From contig CAJTVR010000047.1 of assembly GCA_910580075.1 (NCBI GenBank), positions 1 to 36,413 on the forward strand: a stretch of 36,413 nt of DNA, in the 5' to 3' direction. Positions 1-8,255 of this stretch are shown in pieces. This DNA is from an uncultured Eubacterium sp. (lineage in GTDB: Bacteria > Bacillota > Clostridia > Lachnospirales > Lachnospiraceae). The translations under genes and the position numbers were made by a program. The notes beneath the pieces are model-generated. The model ran no database searches. It was not told where the DNA came from and was given only the letters and a program-made list of their open reading frames with translations. Positions within the stretch are counted from its first letter, which is position 1. Each line of letters starts with the position of its first letter.

Positions 1-496
1 AACCGCAGTCGGCGCAGTAGAGAAGCCCGGTCAAGCGGTTAGGGGCGTTCTGCCGCTTGGGGGCGCGGCGCACGGTTTCCCGTATCTTCTGTACGGTCTG
101 CCATGTTTCCTCACTAAAATGATACAACATCATGTTGCGGATTTTGGTTGTGTTCTCTTTCATGCAGTCCAGCACAAAGCGGATATGTTCAGCGTCCAGC
201 TTCATAAACTTTGCTTTTACCAGCTCGGCGGGGTAGTCGTCCCCGGCAATGCGGATCGTCTTTCTCCGGGTACAGACGGTTTCCAGCATGAGGTCTACAA
301 TTTCATTCAGCCTGTCCCCGTCAAACTTCATATCCTGTATGAGAATGTCATAGTCGATATTTTCCTTGATGATCTCCCGGTAAATCTCAAAAGCGGTCTG
401 TGCTTCCGCTTCCTTTCGTTTCCGTTCCGGCGGCGTAGCCGCTTCCTGCTCCAAAGGAGAGGGGTTAGGGGAATCAATGTCGTCAACTTAAGCCAT
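1..496 (-). pseudogene. Chimeric remnant: replication initiator C-terminus joined to serine recombinase segment
   Basis: A minus-strand start with a good ribosome binding site (AGAAGGAG, ATG at 496-494) is followed after one codon by an in-frame TAA at 490-488. The frame then stays open to the window edge. Its first part (about 480-135) reads like the C-terminal domain of replication initiator A/DUF6017 proteins of Clostridia elements (IYREIIKENIDYD, then DEDAEHIRFVLDC-like text ending NTTKIRN). From about 130 downward it changes in the same frame to HFSEETWQTVQKIRE and LLYCADCG, typical of the region before and into the zinc ribbon of large serine recombinases. The two families are not normally fused, so I read this as a deletion or recombination scar inside an integrated element. 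The rest of the element lies left of the window. The family assignments come from recognised motifs only. Confidence 0.6.
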
Positions 497-613
497 AGTT
501 ACTCCTTCTTACACAGCAGAAAAAAATTCAAAAAATTTAATAAAAACACTTGACAGGTACGCCGAAAAATGTTGCCCCGCAATTAATTATCTTATTGATT
601 GCGAGGTATCCAT

Positions 614-868
614 ATGTTCAAGAAAAACAGCATCTGTAAGCTTATTAAAAATGTTAAAGACCTTATTGCTTCTGCTTCGTTTAAAGAAAAGCACTGTCTC
701 GAAAAAACTGCCTTTACAAGAAACAGAAAGCTTTCATTCCAGGACATAATGTATTTTGTGCTGAGTATGCCGCAAAAGTCACTGACTACAGAACTGGATT
801 TGTTTTTCGATAAAAAACCCTTTACTTTTCTCGCAAGATTAGAAATAATAAAAAGCGTCAAGAAGTAA
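614..868 (+). pseudogene. IS4-like transposase, N-terminal fragment
   Basis: An 84-residue frame starts at ATG 614. It contains KEKHCLEKTAFTRNRKLSF followed by the KSLTTELDLFF pattern seen near the N-terminus of IS4-family DDE transposases (the FTRNRKL and KSLQ-ELD blocks). Full-length relatives have roughly 350-450 residues including the DDE catalytic core. This frame stops at 868 before any of that core, so it cannot be an active transposase. No terminal inverted repeats were recognised. It lies among other mobile-element debris. The remaining frames downstream do not visibly resume the protein. Confidence 0.6.
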
Positions 869-976
869 ATAGCGGCTCGTCAGACTACTTTCTCCAAATC
901 GGGTAGTCTTACGACAAAAAACTGAAAAGTATCTTGCGTGGACAAAGGATAAATTCATAATTTACTGGGATTTTAA

Positions 977-1051
977 GCGGAAGTGTCGGAACTGGCAGAC
1001 GAGCAAGACTAAGGAGCTTGAAGTTTTCTGAACCAGTTTAACGTATTCCGC
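977..1051 (+). pseudogene. Degenerate tRNA-Leu-like sequence (apparent anticodon AAG)
   Basis: The first 44 bases match the 5' half of a bacterial tRNA-Leu: acceptor strand GCGGAAG, a D-arm region GTGTCGGAACTGGCAGACG, and an anticodon arm with stem CAAG/CTTG around loop CTAAGGA (anticodon AAG by position). An ATTCCGC at 1045-1051 could pair with six of the seven acceptor bases. Between them the long variable arm and the T-arm (GGTTCAAGTCC type) are missing or scrambled, and the total of 75 bases is short for a class II tRNA. I therefore call it a decayed or recombined tRNA gene, perhaps an old integration site. The stretch 869-1253 otherwise shows no convincing gene. Confidence 0.45.
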
Positions 1052-1253
1052 CGTTTCTTAAATGATAAAGCACCTTATTTCTGATGTTTCACTGACTGTG
1101 GTAAACAGCTTCATTTTAGAACTGCGTTCCGATAAGCACGTCTGCAATGATGTAACGGTTCACACCTGCCTCAGAGGACTCCGGGTTTTCCTCTCCTGCC
1201 ATTTTTATGTAATTCAAACAGTCAGTAAAACGCCTGCTCAGCAATTGGGGGGG

Positions 1254-1690
1254 CTAATCCAACCATTGACCACTATCCATAATACCTTTTAATAATTCGT
1301 AATGGTTCTCCAGATACTGACAGACCTCATCCCAGAAAACGGTATTTTCTTCTCCTGTATTTACTCCACAGAAATAATAAGGGTTCAGCAGTTTATGGCG
1401 TCTGCTTTTCGCAGCTTCCTTCTCAATCCCTTCATGCACATACACTGGTTTTATGATCAGGCAGTTGTTTTTCTGTTGGTTCTCATTCCTGATAAGATCC
1501 CCCTTTTTCTCTGGTTTTTCCTCATTTTTCGGGAAGTTCAGACGGTGTATTTTATTTTTTACCGTCTGTTTTGACACCCCTGACATCAAACTGGTTTCTT
1601 TGTTCGTAAATAAAGTCTTTCTAAATCCACATCACCAAGCGAAGTGGTCAGTTTCTTGTTTTCATTGGATTCCACAACTTACGCTAGCAG
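1254..1690 (-). pseudogene. ISLre2-family (UPF0236) transposase fragment, frameshifted
   Basis: The minus strand encodes SGVSKQTVKNKIH followed by EKKGDLIRNENQQKNNC, KPVYVHEGIE, SRRHKLLNPYYFCGV and FWDEVCQYLE. This order is characteristic of the middle of ISLre2/UPF0236 transposases. Upstream, in a different frame (about 1690-1590), ENKKLTTSLGDVDLERLYLRTKK matches the family's earlier TSLGEV-YxRxYY-DKK block, so a frameshift separates the two parts. The N-terminal and C-terminal thirds are absent. The downstream end, near 1254, runs into unrelated sequence with a GGGGGG tract. This is a dead insertion-sequence remnant. Confidence 0.6.
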
Positions 1691-1914
1691 TTGTCAATGA
1701 ACCAGGAAACATAGCTGTAAAGTCTTATGAAATAGTCATGGCTTTACACCTTTTAATTTGCACAAATACATCAGCCAGGAATGTCTCGGTAAAGAACTAC
1801 GCAGCTGCATATCAGCAATCAGACGACGTAACATCAGACATTCAGCGGCCCCATGTATAATTGTCATGATTTCCGGGCAGCCTATTTTCAAAAAATATAA
1901 CGGAGGATCTATAC

Positions 1915-2121
1915 ATGAAAATTACCTTAAACCAGGTTCTGGATCAGAAAGGAATTTCCCAAAACCAGCTGGCAAAAGATACCGGCATATCCACTTCCAC
2001 GCTCAGAAACCTGAACCACAACCGGACCACCCGGATTAGTTTTGATGTTTTGGAAAAAATCTGTATGTATTTAAACTGCGAAATCCAGGATATTCTATGT
2101 CTGGATCATACTTCGGCATAG
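1915..2121 (+). CDS. Small XRE/Cro-type helix-turn-helix regulator
   Basis: A 68-residue protein that is almost entirely one HTH_3 (Cro/C1) domain. ISQNQLAKDTGISTSTLRNLNHNRTTRIS supplies the two recognition helices, and SFDVLEKICMYLNCEIQDIL is the usual C-terminal helix pair of the YozG-like short XRE proteins common in Clostridia. There is no effector domain. The start is supported by GGAGGA eight bases upstream of ATG. A TATAAT at 1856-1861 could be its -10 box, but no good -35 was found. It is the first intact gene after the insertion-sequence debris and may belong to the decayed element. Its target is unknown; autoregulation is typical of the family. Confidence 0.75.
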   Translation: MKITLNQVLDQKGISQNQLAKDTGISTSTLRNLNHNRTTRISFDVLEKICMYLNCEIQDILCLDHTSA

Positions 2122-2236
2122 CAGCACAGCAGCATGGAACTCTCCCTGCGTGTTTCCTGCAGCAGACAGGCGGAGATACTGACTTCATCTGGCTGCTGCA
2201 TATGCGGCTGATTTGTTTACCGATTTTGAAATAAAT

Positions 2237-2265
2237 TTGACAAACCAGTCATAACGTAATAAGAT
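2237..2265 (+). promoter_or_regulatory. Sigma-A promoter of the 2316 lipoprotein gene
   Basis: TTGACA at 2237-2242, a 17-base spacer and TAAGAT at 2260-2265 form a good vegetative promoter about 50 bases before the start codon. The 2122-2236 stretch before it shows no gene. Confidence 0.65.
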
Positions 2266-2315
2266 ATACAAGGAACCAGATTCCATACATATTATTTTTA
2301 GGGAGGAACTCACCG

Positions 2316-3293
2316 ATGAAAAAGAGAAACAAACTTCTGGCATTATTGCTGGCCGCTGCCCTCACAGTATCTGTAACTGCCTGCGGAAGCTCTGATGCCG
2401 GAAACGACGCAGCCAATACGCCATCAGAAACTACTACACAGGATGAGACAGACAACGAGGATGACGCACAGAAAGAAGACACAGACTCCAAAGCAGACGC
2501 TGACTCCAAAACAGACGCTGATCCATTAGCTACAGCTCAGAAAAACATGGCTGACGTTTCCAGCCTGTCCGGAAAAATGATCATGGAAATGGATATGGAT
2601 GTATCTGCTGACGGAGCGACACAGTCTCTGCAGACTATTACTACTATGGATATGACTTACTTTAATGATCCAATGCATTTAAAAGCTGACATAACTGTAG
2701 ACGCTGGAGAAACAGGTACCTCTTCGTCCAGTATTTACGCAGAAACAGCTGAAGACGGCACTTGCACTATGTACATGACTGACGGCACAAACTGGCAGTC
2801 ACAGACAGCAGAACCGGAAATTCTTGCACCATATAATGTTTCTAATACTATGACACAGTATATGGAAAGCGGTTATGAATTTGAAGCAGCTGGCACAGAA
2901 GAAGTTGACGGAGCAAATGCTTATAAATATACTGCATCTCTCAGCGGCGATTCCGTAAAAGAGGCTCTTAGTGCAGCTGGCGCACTGGATTCTTTCACTT
3001 CTCTTGGCATTTCAGCAGAGCAGCTTGAAGGCATGATGAGCGAAGCTGGTGATATGGAAATTAATCTTTGGATTGATGAAGCAAACCTGTATCCGGTGAA
3101 ATATGAAATGGACATGACTTCTGTAATGAATGCCCTGATATCTGCCATTGCGGAATCGATGGCTGAACAGGCAGAAGACGTATCCATGACTATTCCAAAA
3201 ATGACATTCAGCCTGACCTGTTCTGATTATAATGCTGCTGAAGAATTTTCAATTCCTGAAGAAGCAAAAGCATCTGCACCTGCAGCTGAATAA
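2316..3293 (+). CDS. Lipoprotein, DUF6612/LolA-like fold candidate
   Basis: A 325-residue exported lipoprotein. Residues 1-22 form a signal peptide (KKRNK, hydrophobic core) ending in the lipobox VTAC with Cys23 as the lipidation site. Residues about 25-68 are an acidic low-complexity linker rich in D, E, T and K. The remainder has the alternating pattern seen in DUF6612-type lipoproteins of Clostridia: SGKMIMEMDMDV, MDMTYFNDPMHLKADI, MYMTDGTNW and MEINLWIDEANLYPVKYEMD, which resembles the LolA/LppX beta-sheet fold. It is probably anchored outside the membrane; the ligand is unknown. GGGAGGAA precedes the ATG. It is monocistronic between its own promoter and a strong terminator. Confidence 0.75.
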   Translation: MKKRNKLLALLLAAALTVSVTACGSSDAGNDAANTPSETTTQDETDNEDDAQKEDTDSKADADSKTDADPLATAQKNMADVSSLSGKMIMEMDMDVSADGATQSLQTITTMDMTYFNDPMHLKADITVDAGETGTSSSSIYAETAEDGTCTMYMTDGTNWQSQTAEPEILAPYNVSNTMTQYMESGYEFEAAGTEEVDGANAYKYTASLSGDSVKEALSAAGALDSFTSLGISAEQLEGMMSEAGDMEINLWIDEANLYPVKYEMDMTSVMNALISAIAESMAEQAEDVSMTIPKMTFSLTCSDYNAAEEFSIPEEAKASAPAAE

Positions 3294-3338
3294 TCTTTTT
3301 TGCTGCAGCGGTTAAATTTCAGACAGAATTATTTAATC

Positions 3339-3387
3339 AGAGCGAAGACTGCCAGATTCAAAAGGCAGCCTTCGTTCTGTTTTTTTA
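3339..3387 (+). terminator. Intrinsic terminator after the lipoprotein gene
   Basis: GCGAAGACTGCC at 3342-3353 pairs with GGCAGCCTTCGT at 3364-3375 (one mismatch in the stem), followed closely by a run of seven T. It ends the plus-strand lipoprotein gene and faces the convergent recJ gene. Confidence 0.85.
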
Positions 3388-3413
3388 CAGCAGTGCCTGA
3401 TCATGATCCGCTT

Positions 3414-5183
3414 TTAACAGTAATGCCTGATAATCACCTGGACGCGTTCCCTGCCAAGATACTCATCAATAGACGGGTCATATGTAAAAGAAAAACGGAT
3501 GTTTTGAGATGTTCCGTGCAGCAGGGCTTGCAAATCCGTTTCAGAAGATTTTTCCTGCAAAAACGCAAGAAATGCATCGATATCTCCAAAATAAACGGCA
3601 TCCATACTTCCGCCTGCGCCGTCATCCAGTACGAGTTTCATTACATTTTTATTCTTTCCAACAATACCTGCACGGAGCGGATGAACGTCACGGACTGCAA
3701 ATACCGGTTTTTCATTTCCTTTTCCATAAGGTTCCAGACATTCAAATTCCCGTATAAGCTCTGCGCTGATATAATATAGCGGCATCGGCACATCAATGTG
3801 TATTTTTTCTATGAAGTCTTCTTCTGTAAGTGCCGCATATTCATTCAGTTCCCTGCGAAACCTGTCTGTATTTTCCCTGCTCATAGACAGTCCGGCCGCC
3901 ATAGGATGACCGCCAAATTTTGTCATAAGCGGCGCGCATCTGGTCATTTCTTCATACATTGAATACGTTTCTATCGAGCGCCCGGACCCTTTGACTCCTC
4001 CGTCCTCTGAATCTGTCAGAACAAAGACAGGTTTGTGATACATCTCCCGGATTCTTCCGGCAATAATTCCAGCCAGGCTCTCATGACACTGCGGCAGATA
4101 AACTACCATGACCTTATCTTTCCAGATTTCCTGATCTTCAATCAGCTTCTTTGCATCTTCGATACCCTGTAACGTAAGATTTTTGCGCCTGTCATTTAAC
4201 TCTACCAGCTCTTTTGCCAGCCCGCAGGCCTGCTCCATCGAAGGGGACATCAGAAGCTGAAGGGATCGTCTGGCAGTATCCAGTCTGCCGCTGGCATTGA
4301 TGCATGGTCCTAATACAAAGCCAAAATGCCACGATTTAATTTTTTCCCGTTCAAGTTTATTTTGCTCAATCAGAGCCAGAAGACCAGGATTTTCCGTCTT
4401 ATGAATGGCTTCAAGTCCCAATTTTACAAGTGTCCGGTTTTCCCCGGTCAGCTCCATCACATCGCCAACCGTAGCGAATGCAACATGTGCGGCCATCTCA
4501 AAACTTTTCTCTGCCGGGATATCCATCTTTTCATACAATACCTGGATAAATTTCCATGCTACCGCCGCCCCGCATAACCCAGGATACGGATAACTACAGT
4601 CTGCCTGTTTCGGATTGACAACAGCATCTGCTGGCGGAATAAGGTAACTTTTTTCTCCGTTCTCCTTTGTCTCAAACGGTACTTCATGATGATCCGTAAT
4701 AATGACAGACAGACCAGATTCTTTTGCAAAAGCAATTTCCTTTGATGCAGAAATACCGTTATCACAGGTAATAATCAAATCCACCCCGTCTTCCAGCGCT
4801 TTTTTGATCAGTCTTTCATTAATCCCGTACCCGTCATGAACCCGGTCCGGTATCACCGGGTCTGCCTGAGCGCCGCACGTATGCAGCCCTGTAAGCAGAA
4901 TATACGATGCATTCACTCCGTCAATATCATAATCTCCGATAATCCGTATTTTTTTCCCTTCACGGATTTTTTCTGCCGTAATTGCTGCCGCCTTATCCGT
5001 ATCCTTAAGCAGATGCGGATTATGAAGCTGGCTGGATGAACACGACAGATAAGAAGCAATTTCTTCCTCTCCCGTTATCTCACGGTTTCGTATAATCCTT
5101 GCTGTTACCTGGTCAATGCCAAACCGTTTTCCAATTGCTTTAAAATCTGCCTTTTTTGCAGTTACATACCATCTCTCTTTCAT
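3414..5183 (-). CDS. recJ: Single-stranded-DNA-specific exonuclease RecJ
   Basis: A 589-residue DHH/DHHA1 phosphoesterase. It carries the expected metal-binding motifs: IIGDYDIDG (Asp84, 86, 88), CDNGIS (Asp141) and the signature TDHHEVP (Asp164-His165-His166). The DHHA1 block is KFGGHPMAAGLS near residue 435, with a C-terminal oligonucleotide-binding type region (ECLEPYGKGNEKPVFA). RecJ degrades single-stranded DNA 5' to 3' in RecF-pathway recombination and mismatch or base-excision repair. The length suits the compact Firmicutes form. GGAGAGG lies upstream of the chosen ATG. It follows truA on the same strand with a 41-base gap and is probably cotranscribed. No broken motif was seen. Confidence 0.93.
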   Translation of the reverse strand: MKERWYVTAKKADFKAIGKRFGIDQVTARIIRNREITGEEEIASYLSCSSSQLHNPHLLKDTDKAAAITAEKIREGKKIRIIGDYDIDGVNASYILLTGLHTCGAQADPVIPDRVHDGYGINERLIKKALEDGVDLIITCDNGISASKEIAFAKESGLSVIITDHHEVPFETKENGEKSYLIPPADAVVNPKQADCSYPYPGLCGAAVAWKFIQVLYEKMDIPAEKSFEMAAHVAFATVGDVMELTGENRTLVKLGLEAIHKTENPGLLALIEQNKLEREKIKSWHFGFVLGPCINASGRLDTARRSLQLLMSPSMEQACGLAKELVELNDRRKNLTLQGIEDAKKLIEDQEIWKDKVMVVYLPQCHESLAGIIAGRIREMYHKPVFVLTDSEDGGVKGSGRSIETYSMYEEMTRCAPLMTKFGGHPMAAGLSMSRENTDRFRRELNEYAALTEEDFIEKIHIDVPMPLYYISAELIREFECLEPYGKGNEKPVFAVRDVHPLRAGIVGKNKNVMKLVLDDGAGGSMDAVYFGDIDAFLAFLQEKSSETDLQALLHGTSQNIRFSFTYDPSIDEYLGRERVQVIIRHYC

Positions 5184-5224
5184 ATGTTCTAAATTCCTCT
5201 CCTGTATCGCCAGACAAAACGCGC

Positions 5225-5968
5225 CTATACTGACAAATATACCACATCCATAAGTGCAAGCCCCTGAGGCGGCATTGTCATACCGGCAGCATCTCTGTTT
5301 TTTGCCTCCAGAATCTCTGTCATGCTGCCAGCTTCCCGTTTCCCTAATCCTGTCTCTGCCAGTGTCCCGGTAATTATGCGCACCATGTACTGCAAAAATC
5401 CATCCCCAGTATACCAGAACCTCAGCTCGTCCTGCGTTTCTTCAATGCGGATTTCATATATCGTGCGTACCGCTGATTTTTTCATTCTGCGGTTTCCACA
5501 AAAAGAAGTGAAATCATGGGTCCCTGTAAGTAATTCCGCCGCTTTGCGCATTGCAGGAACGTCAAACGGACCTTCCATGCTGTAAACATACTTCCTGTCA
5601 AACACATCCTTTACCGGATTTGTACGGATACGGTAACAGTAAGTCTTTCTGGATGCATTCAGCCGGCTGTGAAACCTCGGATGCACTGCAGTAACCTCTA
5701 AAACCGCAATATCTTCCGGAAGGTACTGATTCAGATAGTCCCGAATCCCGCTGACCGGTAAATCTGTCTGTAAATGTGCATTGGCAGTCTGTCCATATGC
5801 ATGCACACCGGCATCTGTCCTTCCTGAACCATGTACTTCCACCTGGGTACCTGCCAGTATACTTAAAACATTCTCCAGTTTTCCCTGAATTGTTTTGTCT
5901 GTATTCCCCTGCTTTTGCCAGCCGCTGTAACGGCTGCCGTCGTACTGAATCAAAAATCTATAGTTCAT
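5225..5968 (-). CDS. truA: tRNA pseudouridine(38-40) synthase TruA
   Basis: A 247-residue protein starting MNYRFLIQYDGSRYSGWQKQ, the classic TruA N-terminus, with the catalytic Asp52 in GSGRTDAGVHA. The second domain has RKTYCYRI, the GTHDFTSFC block and LQYMVRIITGTL. The enzyme isomerises uridines 38-40 in the anticodon arm of many tRNAs. AAAGGAG is well placed before ATG 5968. It is upstream of recJ in the same orientation. The length is normal for the family. Confidence 0.95.
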   Translation of the reverse strand: MNYRFLIQYDGSRYSGWQKQGNTDKTIQGKLENVLSILAGTQVEVHGSGRTDAGVHAYGQTANAHLQTDLPVSGIRDYLNQYLPEDIAVLEVTAVHPRFHSRLNASRKTYCYRIRTNPVKDVFDRKYVYSMEGPFDVPAMRKAAELLTGTHDFTSFCGNRRMKKSAVRTIYEIRIEETQDELRFWYTGDGFLQYMVRIITGTLAETGLGKREAGSMTEILEAKNRDAAGMTMPPQGLALMDVVYLSV

Positions 5969-5997
5969 CTGTACTCCTTTAACACTGATTCATGTTT

Positions 5998-6021
5998 CCG
6001 GGTCCGGCAGAACAGACCCGG
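5998..6021 (-). terminator. Hairpin between the 6069 gene and truA
   Basis: CCGGGTC at 5998-6004 pairs perfectly with GACCCGG at 6015-6021. The T-tract is weak on both strands, so it may be a terminator or only a structured intergenic element after the minus-strand gene ending at 6069. Confidence 0.4.
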
Positions 6022-6068
6022 ATTCTTACTTTGAAACTTTCCGGTAATAAAAAATAACACAGCTGTGA

Positions 6069-7337
6069 TTACGCAAGTTCTGCTATTCTGGATACGCCGA
6101 CATAAATCTCAGAAATTTTATACCATGTTCTAAAATCTACATCACCCGTTACCGGAAGACCGAAGACAGACTGAAATTTCTCAACAGCAGCCTGTGTCCT
6201 CGGCCCGTAAACACCGTCCGCCGCAATCACCGGCAGCGCCGGGTAAGCTCTGGCTATGCGGTTTAGCTGTTCCTGCATCTGACGCACTTTGCTGCCGGAG
6301 GAGCCAATCGTCAGTACTACGCCAGGCCAGGACGCTGGCACACCGGATATTTCTTCTGCGGTATTAATATACATATCACTTCCATAATAATAGCGCAGTA
6401 TTTCAATAGCAGAATATCCCTGGTCGCCGAGATACTTAGACCCCCACTGCGTCATCCAGTTCGGACACGATACTCTCTGCCCGTCACAGTACTGTGTTAA
6501 AATAGGCTGGCGTACATTCGGCCTGGACAGGAAATTTTGAAACATTTCATCCACAATCAGCGAAATATTAGAAAAAATATTCCGGCCATAAGACCACTTC
6601 TGGTCATAAGCCGTCGATGATGTAATTGTAAAATTATACCCTTTGTTCCGATACCATTCTGTATACACCCGGTTCATCGTAAAAGACATAATTGCCAGAA
6701 TATTGGCCCGTATAGATGCATCCGGCCATGTTGCATAGATTTCACTGGATGCTACATTTTTAATGTAATCTTTGTAACGGATATAATAATCAGTTGCAGA
6801 ACTGTCTGTCGGTGCCCCGTCATGAACAACCACATATTCCGGCACGACAACCCTGCTAAGTACAATCTCTCCAGTCTGACGGACTGGTTTTATTTCTGCC
6901 TCTTCGATTTTAGGCGGAAAATTTCCAAATAATGCATTTGCGGGTATCACAATGTCATCAGGCCATGACGCTGCGGCACCGACAGGCTGCAGCCGGACAT
7001 TCTGAACCGCAGTTACCTCTGGCAGTACCTGAATCCCTGTAATTGTCACTGGCTGGTATCCTTCTGCTGAAATCTGAATCGTATACTGCGCATACGGCTG
7101 GCTCTCAGACGGCCCCATACTGTATTCCAATGGAGGTGCTTTTAGTTCCACCTGCTGTGTCTGGCCTGATTCATCTGTATTTAACGATTCAAACGTGCTG
7201 TCTGGTTCTCCTGTATAAGAAATTTCGATTCTGGCATCTGCAATAGGATCTCTGTTTACCCTGGATTCTACGTTCATTTGTAAAATGCCTGTGTCCGGCG
7301 TGTCTGCCTGAGTCTGATATACACTTTTCATAAGCAC
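6069..7337 (-). CDS. SpoIID-like domain protein with C-terminal peptidoglycan-binding domain
   Basis: A 422-residue protein with three visible parts. Residues about 17-120 are a beta-sandwich of the carboxypeptidase-regulatory type (LQMNVESRVNRDPIADARIEI, SAEGYQPVTITGIQV). Residues about 175-340 resemble SpoIID/LytB lytic-transglycosylase relatives: YIKNVASSEIYATWPDASIRANILAIMSF, then TAYDQKWSYGRNIF and PILTQYCDG. Residues about 355-412 form a PG_binding_1 domain (GSSGSKVRQMQEQLNRIA, GVYGPRTQAAVEKFQ). No signal peptide is visible. The start is a GTG with GAGGGG seven bases upstream; the next ATG is two codons on. A spore or cell-wall role is likely by inference, but catalytic residues could not be confirmed. 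Confidence 0.7.
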   Translation of the reverse strand: MLMKSVYQTQADTPDTGILQMNVESRVNRDPIADARIEISYTGEPDSTFESLNTDESGQTQQVELKAPPLEYSMGPSESQPYAQYTIQISAEGYQPVTITGIQVLPEVTAVQNVRLQPVGAAASWPDDIVIPANALFGNFPPKIEEAEIKPVRQTGEIVLSRVVVPEYVVVHDGAPTDSSATDYYIRYKDYIKNVASSEIYATWPDASIRANILAIMSFTMNRVYTEWYRNKGYNFTITSSTAYDQKWSYGRNIFSNISLIVDEMFQNFLSRPNVRQPILTQYCDGQRVSCPNWMTQWGSKYLGDQGYSAIEILRYYYGSDMYINTAEEISGVPASWPGVVLTIGSSGSKVRQMQEQLNRIARAYPALPVIAADGVYGPRTQAAVEKFQSVFGLPVTGDVDFRTWYKISEIYVGVSRIAELA

Positions 7338-7377
7338 ATAAATACCCCTCTGCTCTTACTATCAGCATATGCTGTAA

Positions 7378-7556
7378 GCCGGATATCTGTTCCGTATTTC
7401 TGTATTAAAACCTTTCTTTCCTGCCTTTCAGCTCTGTATGCAGATGCCGGATATCTGTTCCGTATTTCTGTATTAAAACCTTTCTTTCCTGCCTTTCAGC
7501 TCTGCCAGTGGATGCCGGATATCTGTTCCGTATTTCTGTATTAAAATAATTCTTTC
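7378..7556. repeat. 68-bp tandem repeat, about 2.6 copies
   Basis: Copies begin at 7378, 7446 and 7514, each starting GCCGGATATCTGTTCCGTAT. The first two are identical over 59 bases and differ only in the last 9; the third is cut after about 33 matching bases. The array fills the gap between the minus-strand GntR gene and the minus-strand gene at 6069, so it lies in the 3' region of one and the leader of the other. Confidence 0.9.
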
Positions 7557-7562
7557 CAGCTG

Positions 7563-8237
7563 TCAGTCCTGCTCCCGGATAATTGCTTTGACCGCTTCTG
7601 CCTGATTTCTTATGTGGCCGCGCATATAGCCGACAGCTCCGTCTCTGTCTTTCTGTCTCAGGGCATTTAAAATCGCTTCATGTTCTTTAATCAGCCTCGG
7701 ATAATTTTCCTTTTCTTTCAGATATTCTACCCGGTAACGGTAAATCTGCTCTCTTAAATTATTCAGCATTGCTACAAGTTTTGGATTATCTGTTGCTTTA
7801 TATATAATATCATGAAATTCCACGTCAAATTCAACTATTTTTTTCAGGTTTCCAGCCTGAATTGCATTTTCAAAATTTTTCTTAGCCAGTGTCAGTTCCA
7901 CAAGCTGTTCCTCGGTCATTTTACTGCATGCGGTCTGTACTGCAAGATCATCTAATGCCTCCCGGATCTGCAGCACATCTTCCATATTTTTCTCTGTCAT
8001 TTTAGCCACTTCTGCACCCTTACGCGGCACTGTAACTGCCAGTCCTTCCTGTTCGAGCATACGTATGGCTTCCCGAATCGGAGTCCGGCTGACTCCCAGC
8101 TTAGATGCAAGCTGCAGCTCCATCAGCCGCTCCCCCGGTTTAAGTTCTCCTTTTAAAATAGCCTCGCGCAGTGTTTGAAATACCACATCCCGCAATGGCA
8201 GATACGCATTCATGTTTAATTTCAAATCTTCTGACAT
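7563..8237 (-). CDS. GntR-family (FadR/FCD subfamily) transcriptional regulator
   Basis: About 224 residues. The N-terminal winged helix is clear (REAILKGELKPGERLMELQLASKLGVSRTPIREAIRMLEQEGL), followed by an all-helical FCD ligand domain with the usual D/H metal-site pattern (EFDVEFHDIIYKAT, LIKEHEAILNAL, HIRNQAEAV). FCD regulators normally sense small organic acids or sugars acids. The preferred ATG at 8237 has GAGGA upstream; an in-frame GTG at 8255 directly abuts the ispE stop but has no Shine-Dalgarno. The gene is cotranscribed with ispE. A GTATAC-centred site at the shared promoter suggests autoregulation. The effector is unknown. Confidence 0.9.
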   Translation of the reverse strand: MSEDLKLNMNAYLPLRDVVFQTLREAILKGELKPGERLMELQLASKLGVSRTPIREAIRMLEQEGLAVTVPRKGAEVAKMTEKNMEDVLQIREALDDLAVQTACSKMTEEQLVELTLAKKNFENAIQAGNLKKIVEFDVEFHDIIYKATDNPKLVAMLNNLREQIYRYRVEYLKEKENYPRLIKEHEAILNALRQKDRDGAVGYMRGHIRNQAEAVKAIIREQD

Positions 8238-8255
8238 CTTCGTTTCCTCGCTCAC

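Noticed and set aside
119..553. Plus-strand frame of 144 codons at the left edge
   Set aside because: It is antisense to the RepA/recombinase remnant, has no ribosome binding site and no recognisable domain.
901..1031. Plus-strand frame RQKTEKYLAWTKDKFIIYW... as a reverse-transcriptase tail
   Set aside because: It has no start, overlaps the tRNA-Leu-like sequence and no maturase motif could be confirmed.
7378..7556. Possible CRISPR array
   Set aside because: The units abut directly with a period of 68 and no unique spacers; this is a plain tandem repeat, and no cas gene is present.
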